DNA from: Aquabacterium fontiphilum
GTDB taxonomy: Bacteria > Pseudomonadota > Gammaproteobacteria > Burkholderiales > Burkholderiaceae_C
Length of the DNA: 64,000 nt
NCBI RefSeq assembly: GCF_009909205.1
Contig: NZ_JAAAPN010000007.1
Span: 186,001 to 250,000, forward strand
Direction of reading: 5' to 3'
The first letter of the stretch is position 1. The number at the start of each line of letters is the position of its first letter. Position numbers and translations under genes: made by a program. Positions 17,446 to 26,200 of this stretch are shown piece after piece. The notes under the pieces were generated by a model that ran no database searches, was not told where the DNA came from, and was given only the letters and a program-made list of their open reading frames with translations.

Positions 17446-18561
17446 ATGCTGAATGTTCATTTGCCGCAACCTCTGTATGGTCAGCACACGCATGAGCGGC
17501 TGATCACGGCAGACTGCACCCGTGCGGGCCAGACGGTTCACCTCTATCCTGCGCACTATCCCGATTTCGCGGCGCCAGTCGACGCGGTGACGCTGCGTGT
17601 GGGTGGGCAAATCCTCAAGGCCGAGGTGGTGGGTGCGCCCGAGACCCTGGCCTACGCCTACACCTTGCCGCAGTCGGTGGCGCCAGAGACGGCGGTGGAG
17701 ATCTGGCTACATGACCAGTTTGCGGGGCGCGTCGTGCCGCGCGCGCTGCCCCTGACGCGCAAGGTGACGCTGACGGCCGCAACGCTGTTCAAGAACGACT
17801 ATACCCAGCTGGAAACCTGGGTGGATTACCATGCGGCGCTGGGGTTTGAACGCTTCGTGCTGTACTTCAACGGCGAGTTGGCGCGCATCCTGCCCGAGGT
17901 GGCGGCCTGTGCGGCGCTGCGCGATCGGGATGTGCTGCTGGTACCCTGGCCATTCGCGTACTGGGCCGAAGGCCTGGGGCTGGGTGCAGAGGGTCTGATT
18001 GCCGTTCATGGCGCCCAGGCCGATCTGTCTCAGCGCGGGCGCGACTGGCATCACGCGCAGCAACTCATGCTCAACCACGCGCTGGTGGTGCTGCGCGGCA
18101 CGACGGACTACCTGGGTTTTTTCGATCTGGACGAGTACTTTCGTCCGGCTACCGGGGTGCACTCACTGGCCGACCTGTGCCGCCACCACGGGCAGGACGT
18201 CTACATCTTCCAGAGCCGTTGGGCAGAGTTGCCTGGCAGCGAGGTGCCAGCATGGGGCGATGATCGCCATTTCTTCGACCGTCATCCCGTGTTGGCTGCG
18301 CCGGAGTGGGTGCCGTTTCCATCACGCACCAAGTACATTGCGCGGCCAGAATGCATTGCGAGCACGGGGGCACACGTGCCCAAGGCCACGATGGCTGGCA
18401 CGCGCATGGTCAAGGTCGAGCCGGAGGTGGTGGGGCTGTACCACTTTCACTGCTTCAGCGGCAAGGCGCCGCGCCGCAACCTGATCACGCCCGGTGGTGT
18501 GTGGGCCGAGGTACCCGATTTTCTGCCTCAGGGCATGGCGGCCGAGGCGGCCACCGCCTGA
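17446..18561 (+). CDS. GT92/DUF23-type glycosyltransferase, paralogue A
   Basis: 371 residues from the ATG at 17446, chosen because the paralogue at 18564-19673 begins with the equivalent MLRIHVPQP (here MLNVHLPQP). The central part carries the family-92 pattern LTAATLFKNDYTQLETWVDYH, then an acidic FFDLDEYF (the DxD-like donor/metal site) near residue 228, and LYHFHCFSGKAPRR near the C-terminus. GT92 enzymes transfer hexoses; donor and acceptor are unknown here. No membrane segment or signal peptide is seen, so it should act in the cytoplasm. It begins 12 bp after the TolC-type gene and is probably in the same transcript as the secretion genes. Confidence 0.82.
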   Translation: MLNVHLPQPLYGQHTHERLITADCTRAGQTVHLYPAHYPDFAAPVDAVTLRVGGQILKAEVVGAPETLAYAYTLPQSVAPETAVEIWLHDQFAGRVVPRALPLTRKVTLTAATLFKNDYTQLETWVDYHAALGFERFVLYFNGELARILPEVAACAALRDRDVLLVPWPFAYWAEGLGLGAEGLIAVHGAQADLSQRGRDWHHAQQLMLNHALVVLRGTTDYLGFFDLDEYFRPATGVHSLADLCRHHGQDVYIFQSRWAELPGSEVPAWGDDRHFFDRHPVLAAPEWVPFPSRTKYIARPECIASTGAHVPKATMAGTRMVKVEPEVVGLYHFHCFSGKAPRRNLITPGGVWAEVPDFLPQGMAAEAATA

Positions 18562-18563
18562 GG

Positions 18564-19673
18564 TCAGGCGGCGCTGACCTCGCGCAGCGCCAGACCCGGT
18601 GGCATGCAGAAGTCGTGCACGGGCACCCACTCGCCGCCGGGATTCACGAAACCACGCCGGGGCGCCTTGCCGCTGAAGCAGTGGAAGTGATAGAGGCTGG
18701 CCAGTTCGGGTTGAACCACGGCCGTCCTGGCCGCGGCGCGGGTCAGCCGTGGATAGTGCACGCGCGTGGAGCAGATGTGATCGAGTCGCGCGATGTACTT
18801 CGTGCGATGAGGGAATGGTTCCCACTGGCTCGCCGCCTCGATCGCTTCATGCGCCAGGAAGCGGCCGTCGTCCGCCCAGCCGGGCACGCGGTTGCTGCTC
18901 AGCTCCGACCAGCGGCTCTGGAAGATGTAGACGTCCTGACCATGCGCACGGATGAAGTCGCACAGGCGGTCGCCTGACTGGACGGAGAAATACTCGTCCA
19001 GATCGAAGAACCCGATGTACTCGGTCGTGCCCCTGAGGAAGATCAACGCGTGGTTGAGCATCAGGTGCTGCGCGTGATGCCAGTTCAGGCGCACAGTGGA
19101 GATGTCCGTGCCGTCACCATGCTGGGCCAGCAGGGCCTCGTTGCCCAGCGGCGCACCGTCGACCCAGTAGCTGTAAGGCCATGGGATCAGCAGCAAATCA
19201 TGTTGCAGCAGGTCGGCGCGTTGACTGAGCCGAGGCAGGATGCCGTCCAGCGTGCCGTTGTAGTACAGCACGAAGCGGTTGACGCCATGGTGGGCGTGAA
19301 AGTCGATCCATGAGGCCAACTGCGCGAGGTCATCCTTGAAGAGCGTGGCGGCCGTCAGGTAAACGGGCTCCAGCTCCGGCCGCCGGCTCATGCGGTATAC
19401 GCCGAGCTCGCGACCGCCGATGGCGATCTCGAGCTGGTCGTGGGGGGCGTTCAGTGTGTATTCGTGAGCAATCGGGTCGCCCGTCCAGATGTCCTGGCCA
19501 TCCAGCGGCTGGCCATCCTGCTTCAGCGACAGCAGCGGCCGGGGCGCAGCGAAGTCCGGATACACGGCCGGGAAAAGATGGACCCGGTCGTCCAGCCGGC
19601 ACAGGTCTGGTGTGATGAGTCGCTCGTGCGAGTGGGGGGCATACACGGGCTGGGGAACATGGATGCGCAGCAT
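18564..19673 (-). CDS. GT92/DUF23-type glycosyltransferase, paralogue B
   Basis: 369 residues with the same architecture as the preceding gene. Shared blocks include PQPVYAPHSHERLIT at the start, LTAATLFKDDLAQLASWIDFH, WHHAQHLMLNHALIFLRGTT, FFDLDEYF and LYHFHCFSGKAPRRG. The two genes are convergent with only 2 bp between their stops, forming a tail-to-tail inverted paralogue pair. It is the last gene of the minus-strand run that begins with the GT41 gene, so it is probably cotranscribed with that gene and the fucosyltransferase-like gene. Confidence 0.82.
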   Translation of the reverse strand: MLRIHVPQPVYAPHSHERLITPDLCRLDDRVHLFPAVYPDFAAPRPLLSLKQDGQPLDGQDIWTGDPIAHEYTLNAPHDQLEIAIGGRELGVYRMSRRPELEPVYLTAATLFKDDLAQLASWIDFHAHHGVNRFVLYYNGTLDGILPRLSQRADLLQHDLLLIPWPYSYWVDGAPLGNEALLAQHGDGTDISTVRLNWHHAQHLMLNHALIFLRGTTEYIGFFDLDEYFSVQSGDRLCDFIRAHGQDVYIFQSRWSELSSNRVPGWADDGRFLAHEAIEAASQWEPFPHRTKYIARLDHICSTRVHYPRLTRAAARTAVVQPELASLYHFHCFSGKAPRRGFVNPGGEWVPVHDFCMPPGLALREVSAA

Positions 19674-19681
19674 GGCAGGGA

Positions 19682-20935
19682 TCACCAGGTGTGCAAGGTC
19701 TTGTTGCGTTGGCCGAGGAAGTCCTCGCCGATCAGGAAGAAGGTGCCGTCGGGCCACGACTTCAGATGCCGGATGCCCACGGACACGTTCGAGCCGCCAT
19801 TGCCGAGGAAGAAATCGCATCGAGCGGCCAGCCAGGCGTCGAGGATGACCTGTTCACCGACCTCGACGCCGGAATGGCCTGCGTAGTGCACACCGGTCTG
19901 CGAGCTGCTGCGGATCACGTCCAGCGACAGGATGCGGTCGCCATAGCGCTCCTGAAAGCAAGCCAGCATGGGCGCGCTGTCGGTCAGCAGGAAGATGGAC
20001 AGGGCGGGATTCACGCTGAGGATCTTGTCGATGGCGCCATAGTAAGCCTCGTTGACCTCGTGCAGGTGGCGGATCTCGTGGACCTTGTCGCTGCCCCGTA
20101 CATGCACGGCCAGCCAATGGCGTCCCTTCAGGCGCTCTGCCCACAGCCCGTCGACCCGCTGCGCCAGATGGGGCTTGAGGCGAAGGTACTTCTGTACGAT
20201 TGCGCGGTAGATCTGCGAGCGGGTGAGCCCAGCGTAGGGGCTGTCGGCCGGGATCCAGGGCATGAGGTCGTGCACCTTGGTGTGGAAGTCGCTGACAACG
20301 ACTTCTTCGTCGCGCCCGAGCAGGTGCAGGCCGGTACAGCGCGAGCCGGGGCCCTCCCACTTGCCCACATCCTCGTCCGCCAGCTTGCTCGCCGACCACT
20401 TGCCCGGGAAGTAGCGTTGCCCGGGCTGTTGCAGGTCGGTCAGGCAGGCCGGTGAGACCGGTTCGAAGAAGGCGGTGAATGCGTTGTCAGCATCGGGCGC
20501 GCGGAAAAGGCTGTTGCGGCCCCAGCGCACGACCGGGATGCGCCCCGTCAGGTCGGCCAGCAGCAGCATGCTGAGCACATGGTCCAGATCTGACCAGAAG
20601 CCATAGCCCCAGGCCTTGATCAGCAGGTAGCGGGGCGATGAGCGTGCGCTGCGCGCCGCGTCGCTGCGCTGCTGGGCCACGCGGGCCGCATGCCACGCCG
20701 CCAGGACGGCAGGGTCGTGCGGAGCGATCTGCCGCGCCGCCTGCCAGCAATCGGCTGCCACATGGTGCACGCCTGCGCGGGTGGCGATTTCGGCGAGTGT
20801 GCGCCAGGTCAGGAGGTCGCCGTCGCCGCGCTCCAGGCGGTCTCGGCACAGAAACTCGGCCAACTGCAGATTGCCCCGCGCGAGCGCGGCCTCTGCGGTG
20901 TCCTTGGCTGGGTCGATGGGGGTGGCGTGCGCCAT
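19682..20935 (-). CDS. TPR-like N-terminus plus fucosyltransferase-like (GT-B) domain
   Basis: 417 residues from the ATG at 20935. The first 100 residues are alanine-rich helices like a degenerate TPR. The rest resembles the NodZ/FUT8/O-fucosyltransferase fold: WGYGFWSDLDHVLSMLLLADLTGRIPVVRWG near the start of the catalytic part and HVRGSDKVHE near residue 278, the conserved Arg region that binds GDP-fucose. A C-terminal LTDSAPML and FLGNGGSNVSV block fits the donor pocket. It starts 1 nt after the stop of the GT41 gene. Fold assignment is reasonable; the sugar and acceptor are inferred. Confidence 0.65.
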   Translation of the reverse strand: MAHATPIDPAKDTAEAALARGNLQLAEFLCRDRLERGDGDLLTWRTLAEIATRAGVHHVAADCWQAARQIAPHDPAVLAAWHAARVAQQRSDAARSARSSPRYLLIKAWGYGFWSDLDHVLSMLLLADLTGRIPVVRWGRNSLFRAPDADNAFTAFFEPVSPACLTDLQQPGQRYFPGKWSASKLADEDVGKWEGPGSRCTGLHLLGRDEEVVVSDFHTKVHDLMPWIPADSPYAGLTRSQIYRAIVQKYLRLKPHLAQRVDGLWAERLKGRHWLAVHVRGSDKVHEIRHLHEVNEAYYGAIDKILSVNPALSIFLLTDSAPMLACFQERYGDRILSLDVIRSSSQTGVHYAGHSGVEVGEQVILDAWLAARCDFFLGNGGSNVSVGIRHLKSWPDGTFFLIGEDFLGQRNKTLHTW

Positions 20936-20936
20936 G

Positions 20937-22937
20937 TCAGTGTGCCTTGTCCGTCCGGGATGATGTCGGACACAGCGCATCATGCTGCCCGCCAAGCTGG
21001 CTGGCGCGCCAGAGGCTGGTGTAGATGGCTTCCAGGTTGCGGCAGAACCCACGGGTGTCGAACAGCGGGCTGCCGGCGCGGTTGGCAGCCAGGCGTTGCT
21101 TGATCTCGGCCAGGCGGGCGGGGTCGCGTGCCAGCGCCAGCGCCAGCGCTTCGTACGCGGCCAGCGAATCGGTGACCAGCTCGCTCAGGCCCACACTGTG
21201 CAGCAGACTGCCCGCCACACGGGCCGGGAAGGCCTGTCCCATGTAGGTCACCACCGGCAGGCCCGCCATCAGCGCGTCGGCAGCGGTGGTGTGGGCGTTG
21301 TAGGGGTGTGTGTCGAGGAACAGGTCGGCCTGGCGGTAGCGCGCCAGGTGGTCCTCGACGAGGGGCACGCGCTTGGCGAACACCAGCCGCTGGGCATCGA
21401 CACCGTGCGCTTCGGCCTGGGCACGCAGGTTACGCTGCGACACCTCGTTGCGCGACATCAGCCACAGCACGCTGCCCGGCACCTGCTTGAGCAGCCGCAT
21501 CCACACCGCAAACACATGCGGTGAGATCTTGTAGTCGTGGTTGAACGAACAGAACACCACGCCCTCATCCGGAAGGCCGCATTCTGCCCGGGTCGGTGTG
21601 CGCTCCGATGGCCGGATGCTGGCGTCGGTGGGCAGGTAGGTGTCGGGCAGGTAGATGACCCGCTCGTCGTAGTAGCGTTGGTGTTCCGGTGGGATCACGT
21701 GCGGGTCGGCAATGATGTAGTCCATCATGTCCAGCCCCATGGTGCCGGGGTAGCCCAGGTAGTTGACATGCACCGGCGCCGGACGGTGCAGAAAGATGTC
21801 CGAGCGCGAATCCGAGGTGTAGCCGGCCAGGTCGATGGCAATGTCGATCTCCATCTCGCGCATCAGCTGGGCGATCTGGCGCGAGCCCATGCCTCGGGCG
21901 TCGATGAAGTGGTCGAAAGCCTGCTTCATCCGCTCGCGCAGGCGGCTGCCGTCGTCGATGCCGATCGAGATGGCCGTGGTTTCGAACCGGTTGCGGTCAT
22001 GCTGCTCCAGGATACCGGCCATCAGGTGACACACCGGGTGCTCGCGAAGATCGGGTGACACGTAGGCGATGCGGATGCGGTCATGCCGGTAGCGCTCGCC
22101 TCGCCACAGTGGCTCGCCCCGGAAGGGGAAGCGGTGCTGCGCAAAGAGCTGTGCACAGCGCTGGTGATCGGCTGCGGAATCAGAAATCGCCATCAGGCCC
22201 AGGGATTTGCAGGTGCGTTCGCCGGCGCGCAGGCCCTCGGTGATGCGCTGTGCCGTGATGTCGAAATCGGTCCAGTCGCAGGCGTGCAGCCGCTCATAGC
22301 ACAGCAGCCCCAGACCGTAGTCGTACTTGGGGTTGAGCGCCAGCAGGCGCTGGAACATCCGGATGGCCTCTTCGCTGCGCTTGAACTCGGTGAGCAGGAT
22401 GGCGCAGTTGCCGATGGCTGACTCATGGTTCGGGTTGATCGCCAGCACCTGGTTGAATCGCTCGAGCGCCTTGGCGTGCTGGTGCAACTCGCGCAGCAGC
22501 GCGCCGCTGTTGATCAGCACTTCGGTGTAATCGGGCTTGAGCGCCAGTGCGCGGTCGTAGCTGGCGAGCGCCTCGGTGCGCAGGCCGAGCGCTTGTTGCA
22601 CGGAGGCGTGTGCAAACCACAGCGGCGCGAAGTCGGGATTGGCCTGGGTACCGCGTTCGGTCAGCGGCAGCGCCAGTTCGGCCTGCTTGCGCTGCAGCAG
22701 GATCACTGTGAGCGAATACAGCGCGATCGGATCGTGTGGCTCGGCACGCAGGTGATTGCGGAAGAGAACTTCGGCTTCGTCCACCCGCCCTTGGCCCTGC
22801 AGCTCCACACCCCGGATCAGGGCGGCTCGATCGGCCACCATCGGCTCTGAAGTCGGCTCGGCGGTCGATGCTGGCGGTTCGTTGGCGAGCGCGGTGTGTG
22901 ACATGTTGCACGGGTGTGAGTCAGTCTGAACGGCCAT
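20937..22937 (-). CDS. TPR-containing GT41 O-GlcNAc transferase-like (OGT/SPINDLY type)
   Basis: 666 residues from the ATG at 22937 (ATG at 22904 is also possible). Residues 35-235 are tandem TPR repeats, for example ALASYDRALALKPDY and ALERFNQVLAINPNH. The catalytic region carries RIAYVSPDLREHPV, the PVHVNYLGYPGTMG block, FCSFNHDYKISP and NAHTTAADALMAGLPVVT. These are the conserved blocks of GT41 enzymes that modify Ser/Thr of proteins with GlcNAc or other sugars in the cytoplasm. It heads a three-gene minus-strand operon and is divergent from the giant Ser/Thr-rich protein 308 bp away, which makes that protein a candidate acceptor. Confidence 0.88.
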   Translation of the reverse strand: MAVQTDSHPCNMSHTALANEPPASTAEPTSEPMVADRAALIRGVELQGQGRVDEAEVLFRNHLRAEPHDPIALYSLTVILLQRKQAELALPLTERGTQANPDFAPLWFAHASVQQALGLRTEALASYDRALALKPDYTEVLINSGALLRELHQHAKALERFNQVLAINPNHESAIGNCAILLTEFKRSEEAIRMFQRLLALNPKYDYGLGLLCYERLHACDWTDFDITAQRITEGLRAGERTCKSLGLMAISDSAADHQRCAQLFAQHRFPFRGEPLWRGERYRHDRIRIAYVSPDLREHPVCHLMAGILEQHDRNRFETTAISIGIDDGSRLRERMKQAFDHFIDARGMGSRQIAQLMREMEIDIAIDLAGYTSDSRSDIFLHRPAPVHVNYLGYPGTMGLDMMDYIIADPHVIPPEHQRYYDERVIYLPDTYLPTDASIRPSERTPTRAECGLPDEGVVFCSFNHDYKISPHVFAVWMRLLKQVPGSVLWLMSRNEVSQRNLRAQAEAHGVDAQRLVFAKRVPLVEDHLARYRQADLFLDTHPYNAHTTAADALMAGLPVVTYMGQAFPARVAGSLLHSVGLSELVTDSLAAYEALALALARDPARLAEIKQRLAANRAGSPLFDTRGFCRNLEAIYTSLWRASQLGGQHDALCPTSSRTDKAH

Positions 22938-23038
22938 GTTGCCACCGCTGAAGCGGCAGCGTTTCACGGAAAAGTCCGGGATTCCGGCGGCATCCGACGC
23001 CTTAAACGAGAAAAAGCAGGCGAGATGGGGGCGGCGAC

Positions 23039-23065
23039 TCAAGTTCAAACCGGCGTCGTCGATAT
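23039..23065 (+). promoter_or_regulatory. Putative flagellar sigma-28 (FliA) promoter of the giant protein gene
   Basis: TCAAGTTC (23039-23046), exactly 11 bp, then GTCGATAT (23058-23065). The FliA consensus is TAAAGTTT-N11-GCCGATAA, so 12 of 16 positions match with exact spacing. It predicts a start near 23072 and a leader of about 174 nt. The rest of the 308-bp gap (22938-23245) shows no other clear promoter, hairpin or ORF except a purine-rich ribosome-binding site, GGAAGGTG, at 23231-23238. Confidence 0.5.
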
Positions 23066-23245
23066 GCGATCAGCGTCGTCTGGCTGCGCACATCTGTTGG
23101 GGGCGGAAACGGGTTCTTATCCCGCGTTCTCTGCAGAGGTGGCACACGTAGCCTCTCCCTGACGTCGTGCGTCCTGCTTGTTCATGTGTTGCAGGGCCGC
23201 GGCCAACGGGACAGACCCCCTATGCATCTCGGAAGGTGAAAATAA

Positions 23246-26200
23246 ATGGCCTCCATCATCAACTCGTTGTCGACCACCCAGATCAGCCAGCTCTCGACCA
23301 CGTCGATTGCCAACCTGAACACGGAAGACTGGGCAGCGTTCTCGACCGACCAGATCATGGCCCTGACCACCACGCAGGTGCGGGCCATCCAGACAGCGGA
23401 TCTGGCGGTGTTGACCTCGACACAGTTGCAGGCCTTCGAGACCAATGATGTACGCGCCTTCACCTCGGTGCAGCTGCGCTCGCTGAGCACCGACGCAGTG
23501 GCCACGCTGACCACCGACCAGGTGCAGGCCTTGTTGACATCGCAAATCGCCGCGCTGAACAGCCAGCAGATTCGGGCGCTGGAAACCGAGGACATCGCTG
23601 CACTGACAACAGCGCAGGCGAGGGCGCTTTCCAGTACGCAGGTTGCAGCGCTGACAACCGATCAGCTGGCCGCAATCGAAGCCGACGATTTGAGGGCCCT
23701 CAGTACCCTCTCCCTGCGCGCCCTCAGCACCGAGGGCGTTGCCGCTTTGAGCACCGAGCAGTTCAGTCAACTCACGAGTGCTCAGGTGGCCGCGCTGACG
23801 ACACAGCAGGTCCAGGCGATCGAGACGCAAGACGTCGCCGTGCTGGGCAGCAACGCGTTGCGGGCCATGTCTTCTGTGCAGATCCGCGCGCTGACGACGG
23901 ATGCGGTGGCCGCACTGACCACCGATCAGGTCACGCATCTGAGCAGCACGCAAGTGGCGGGCTTGAGCACCCAGCAGGTTCGTGCGCTCGAAACAGAGGA
24001 CGTGGCTGCGCTGGGTAGCAACCAGGTCAGGGCCTTGAGCAGCGCACAGGTTGCTGCGTTGACCACTGATCAGGTCCAAGCGATTGAGACGGGCGACCTG
24101 CGGGCACTTTCTTCGCTGGCGTTGCGGGGGCTGAGCACCGATGCGGTGGCCGCGCTCACCACGGATCAGGTCAACGCGCTGACCAGCGCTCAGCTGGCGT
24201 CCTTGACAACCCAGCAGATCCAGGCCATCGAAACAGCGGATGTGGCTGCCCTGACCAGCGGCGCGCTGCGCGCCTTGTCCACGGCACAGGTCCGTGCGCT
24301 GACCACGGATCAGATCGTGGCCCTGGAAACCGCGCAGATGGGAGCGCTGACGAGTAACCAGGTCGCAGCCTTGTCTACTGATCAAGTGCGGGCCATTGAG
24401 ACGGCCGATGTGGCCGCCTTGGGCACCGTGCAAGTGCGTGCTTTGAGCAGCGCCCAGGTGGCCGCCTTGACCACGGACCAGGTTCAGGCGATGGAGACAG
24501 ACGATGTGCGCGCGCTGAACTCGCTGGCCTTGCGTGGCTTGAGCACGGATGCGGTGGCGGCGCTGACGACCGACCAGGTCAACGCGCTGACCAGCAGCCA
24601 GGTGGCTGCGCTGACGACGCAACAGATCCGAGCCATCGAAACGGCCGATGTGGCCGCCCTGGGCACAGCCCAGGTTCGCACGCTGGGCAGCGCTCAGCTG
24701 GCCGCGCTGACAACCGACCAGGTTCAGGCGATTGAAACCGAGGACCTGCGCGTGCTGAGCTCGCTGGCGCTGCGCGGCCTGAGCACGGATGCGGTGGCGG
24801 CGCTGACGACCGACCAGGTCAACGCGCTGACCAGCAGCCAGGTGGCTGCGCTGACGACGCAACAGATCCAGGCCATCGAGACGGCCGACGTGGCCGCGAT
24901 GAGCAGCAGCGCCCTGCGCTCGCTGACGACGGCCCAGATGCGTGCGCTGAGCACCGACCAGATCGTGGCGCTGGCGACCGACCAGATGGCGGCGCTGAGC
25001 AGCACGCAGGTGGCGGCGCTGACGACGCAGCAGATTCAAGCCATCGAGACGGCCGACCTCGCAGCGCTGGGAACCGCTCAGGTGCGCGTGCTGACCAGCG
25101 CCCAGGTCGCTGCGCTGACCACGGATCAGGTTCAGGCGATTGAAACCGAAGACCTGCGCGTATTGAGCTCGCTGGCCTTGCGTGGTCTGAGCACGGATGC
25201 GGTGGCCGCGCTGACGACCGATCAGGTCAACGCGCTGACCAGCAGCCAGGTGGCTGCGCTGACGACGCAACAGATCCAGGCCATCGAGACGGCCGACGTG
25301 GCTGCGATGAGCAGCAGCGCCTTGCGCTCGCTGACCACAGCCCAGATGCGTGCGCTGAGCACTGATCAGATCGTGGCGCTGGCGACCGACCAGATGGCGG
25401 CGCTGAGCAGCACGCAGGTGGCCGCACTGAGCACGGCGCAGATTCAGGCCATCGAGACAGCCGACCTCGCAGCGCTGGGCACCGCCCAGGTTGCGGCGCT
25501 CAATAGCGCCCAGGTTGCCGCGTTGACCACAGACCAGGTCCAGGCCATCGAAACGCAGGATCTGCGCGTCATGAACTCGCTGGCCTTGCGTGGCTTGAGC
25601 ACGGATGCGGTGGCGGCGCTGACGACCGACCAGATCAACGCGCTGACCAGCAGCCAGGTGGCTGCGCTGACGACGCAACAGATCCGAGCCATCGAAACGG
25701 CCGATGTGGCCGCTCTGGGCACAGCCCAGGTTCGCACGCTGGGCAGCGCTCAGCTGGCCGCGCTGACAACCGACCAGGTTCAGGCGATTGAAACCGAAGA
25801 CCTGCGCGTGCTGAGCTCGCTGGCGCTGCGCGGCCTGAGCACGGATGCGGTGGCGGCGCTGACGACCGACCAGGTCAACGCGCTGACCAGCAGCCAGGTG
25901 GCTGCGCTCACCACGCAACAGATCCAGGCCATCGAGACGGCCGACGTGGCCGCGATGAGCAGCAGCGCACTGCGCTCGCTGACGACGGCCCAGATGCGTG
26001 CGCTGAGCACCGACCAGATCGTGGCGCTGGCGACCGACCAGATGGCGGCGCTGAGCAGTACGCAGGTGGCGGCGCTGACGACGCAGCAGATTCAAGCCAT
26101 CGAGACGGCCGACCTCGCAGCGCTGGGAACCGCTCAGGTGCGCGTGCTGACCAGCGCCCAGGTCGCTGCGCTGACCACGGACCAGGTTCAGGCGATTGAA

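Noticed and set aside
19390-19400. GTATAC in a GGTATACGCC context as a third GntR operator
   Set aside because: It lies inside a glycosyltransferase coding region, lacks the TG...CA flanks and is far from any purine gene.
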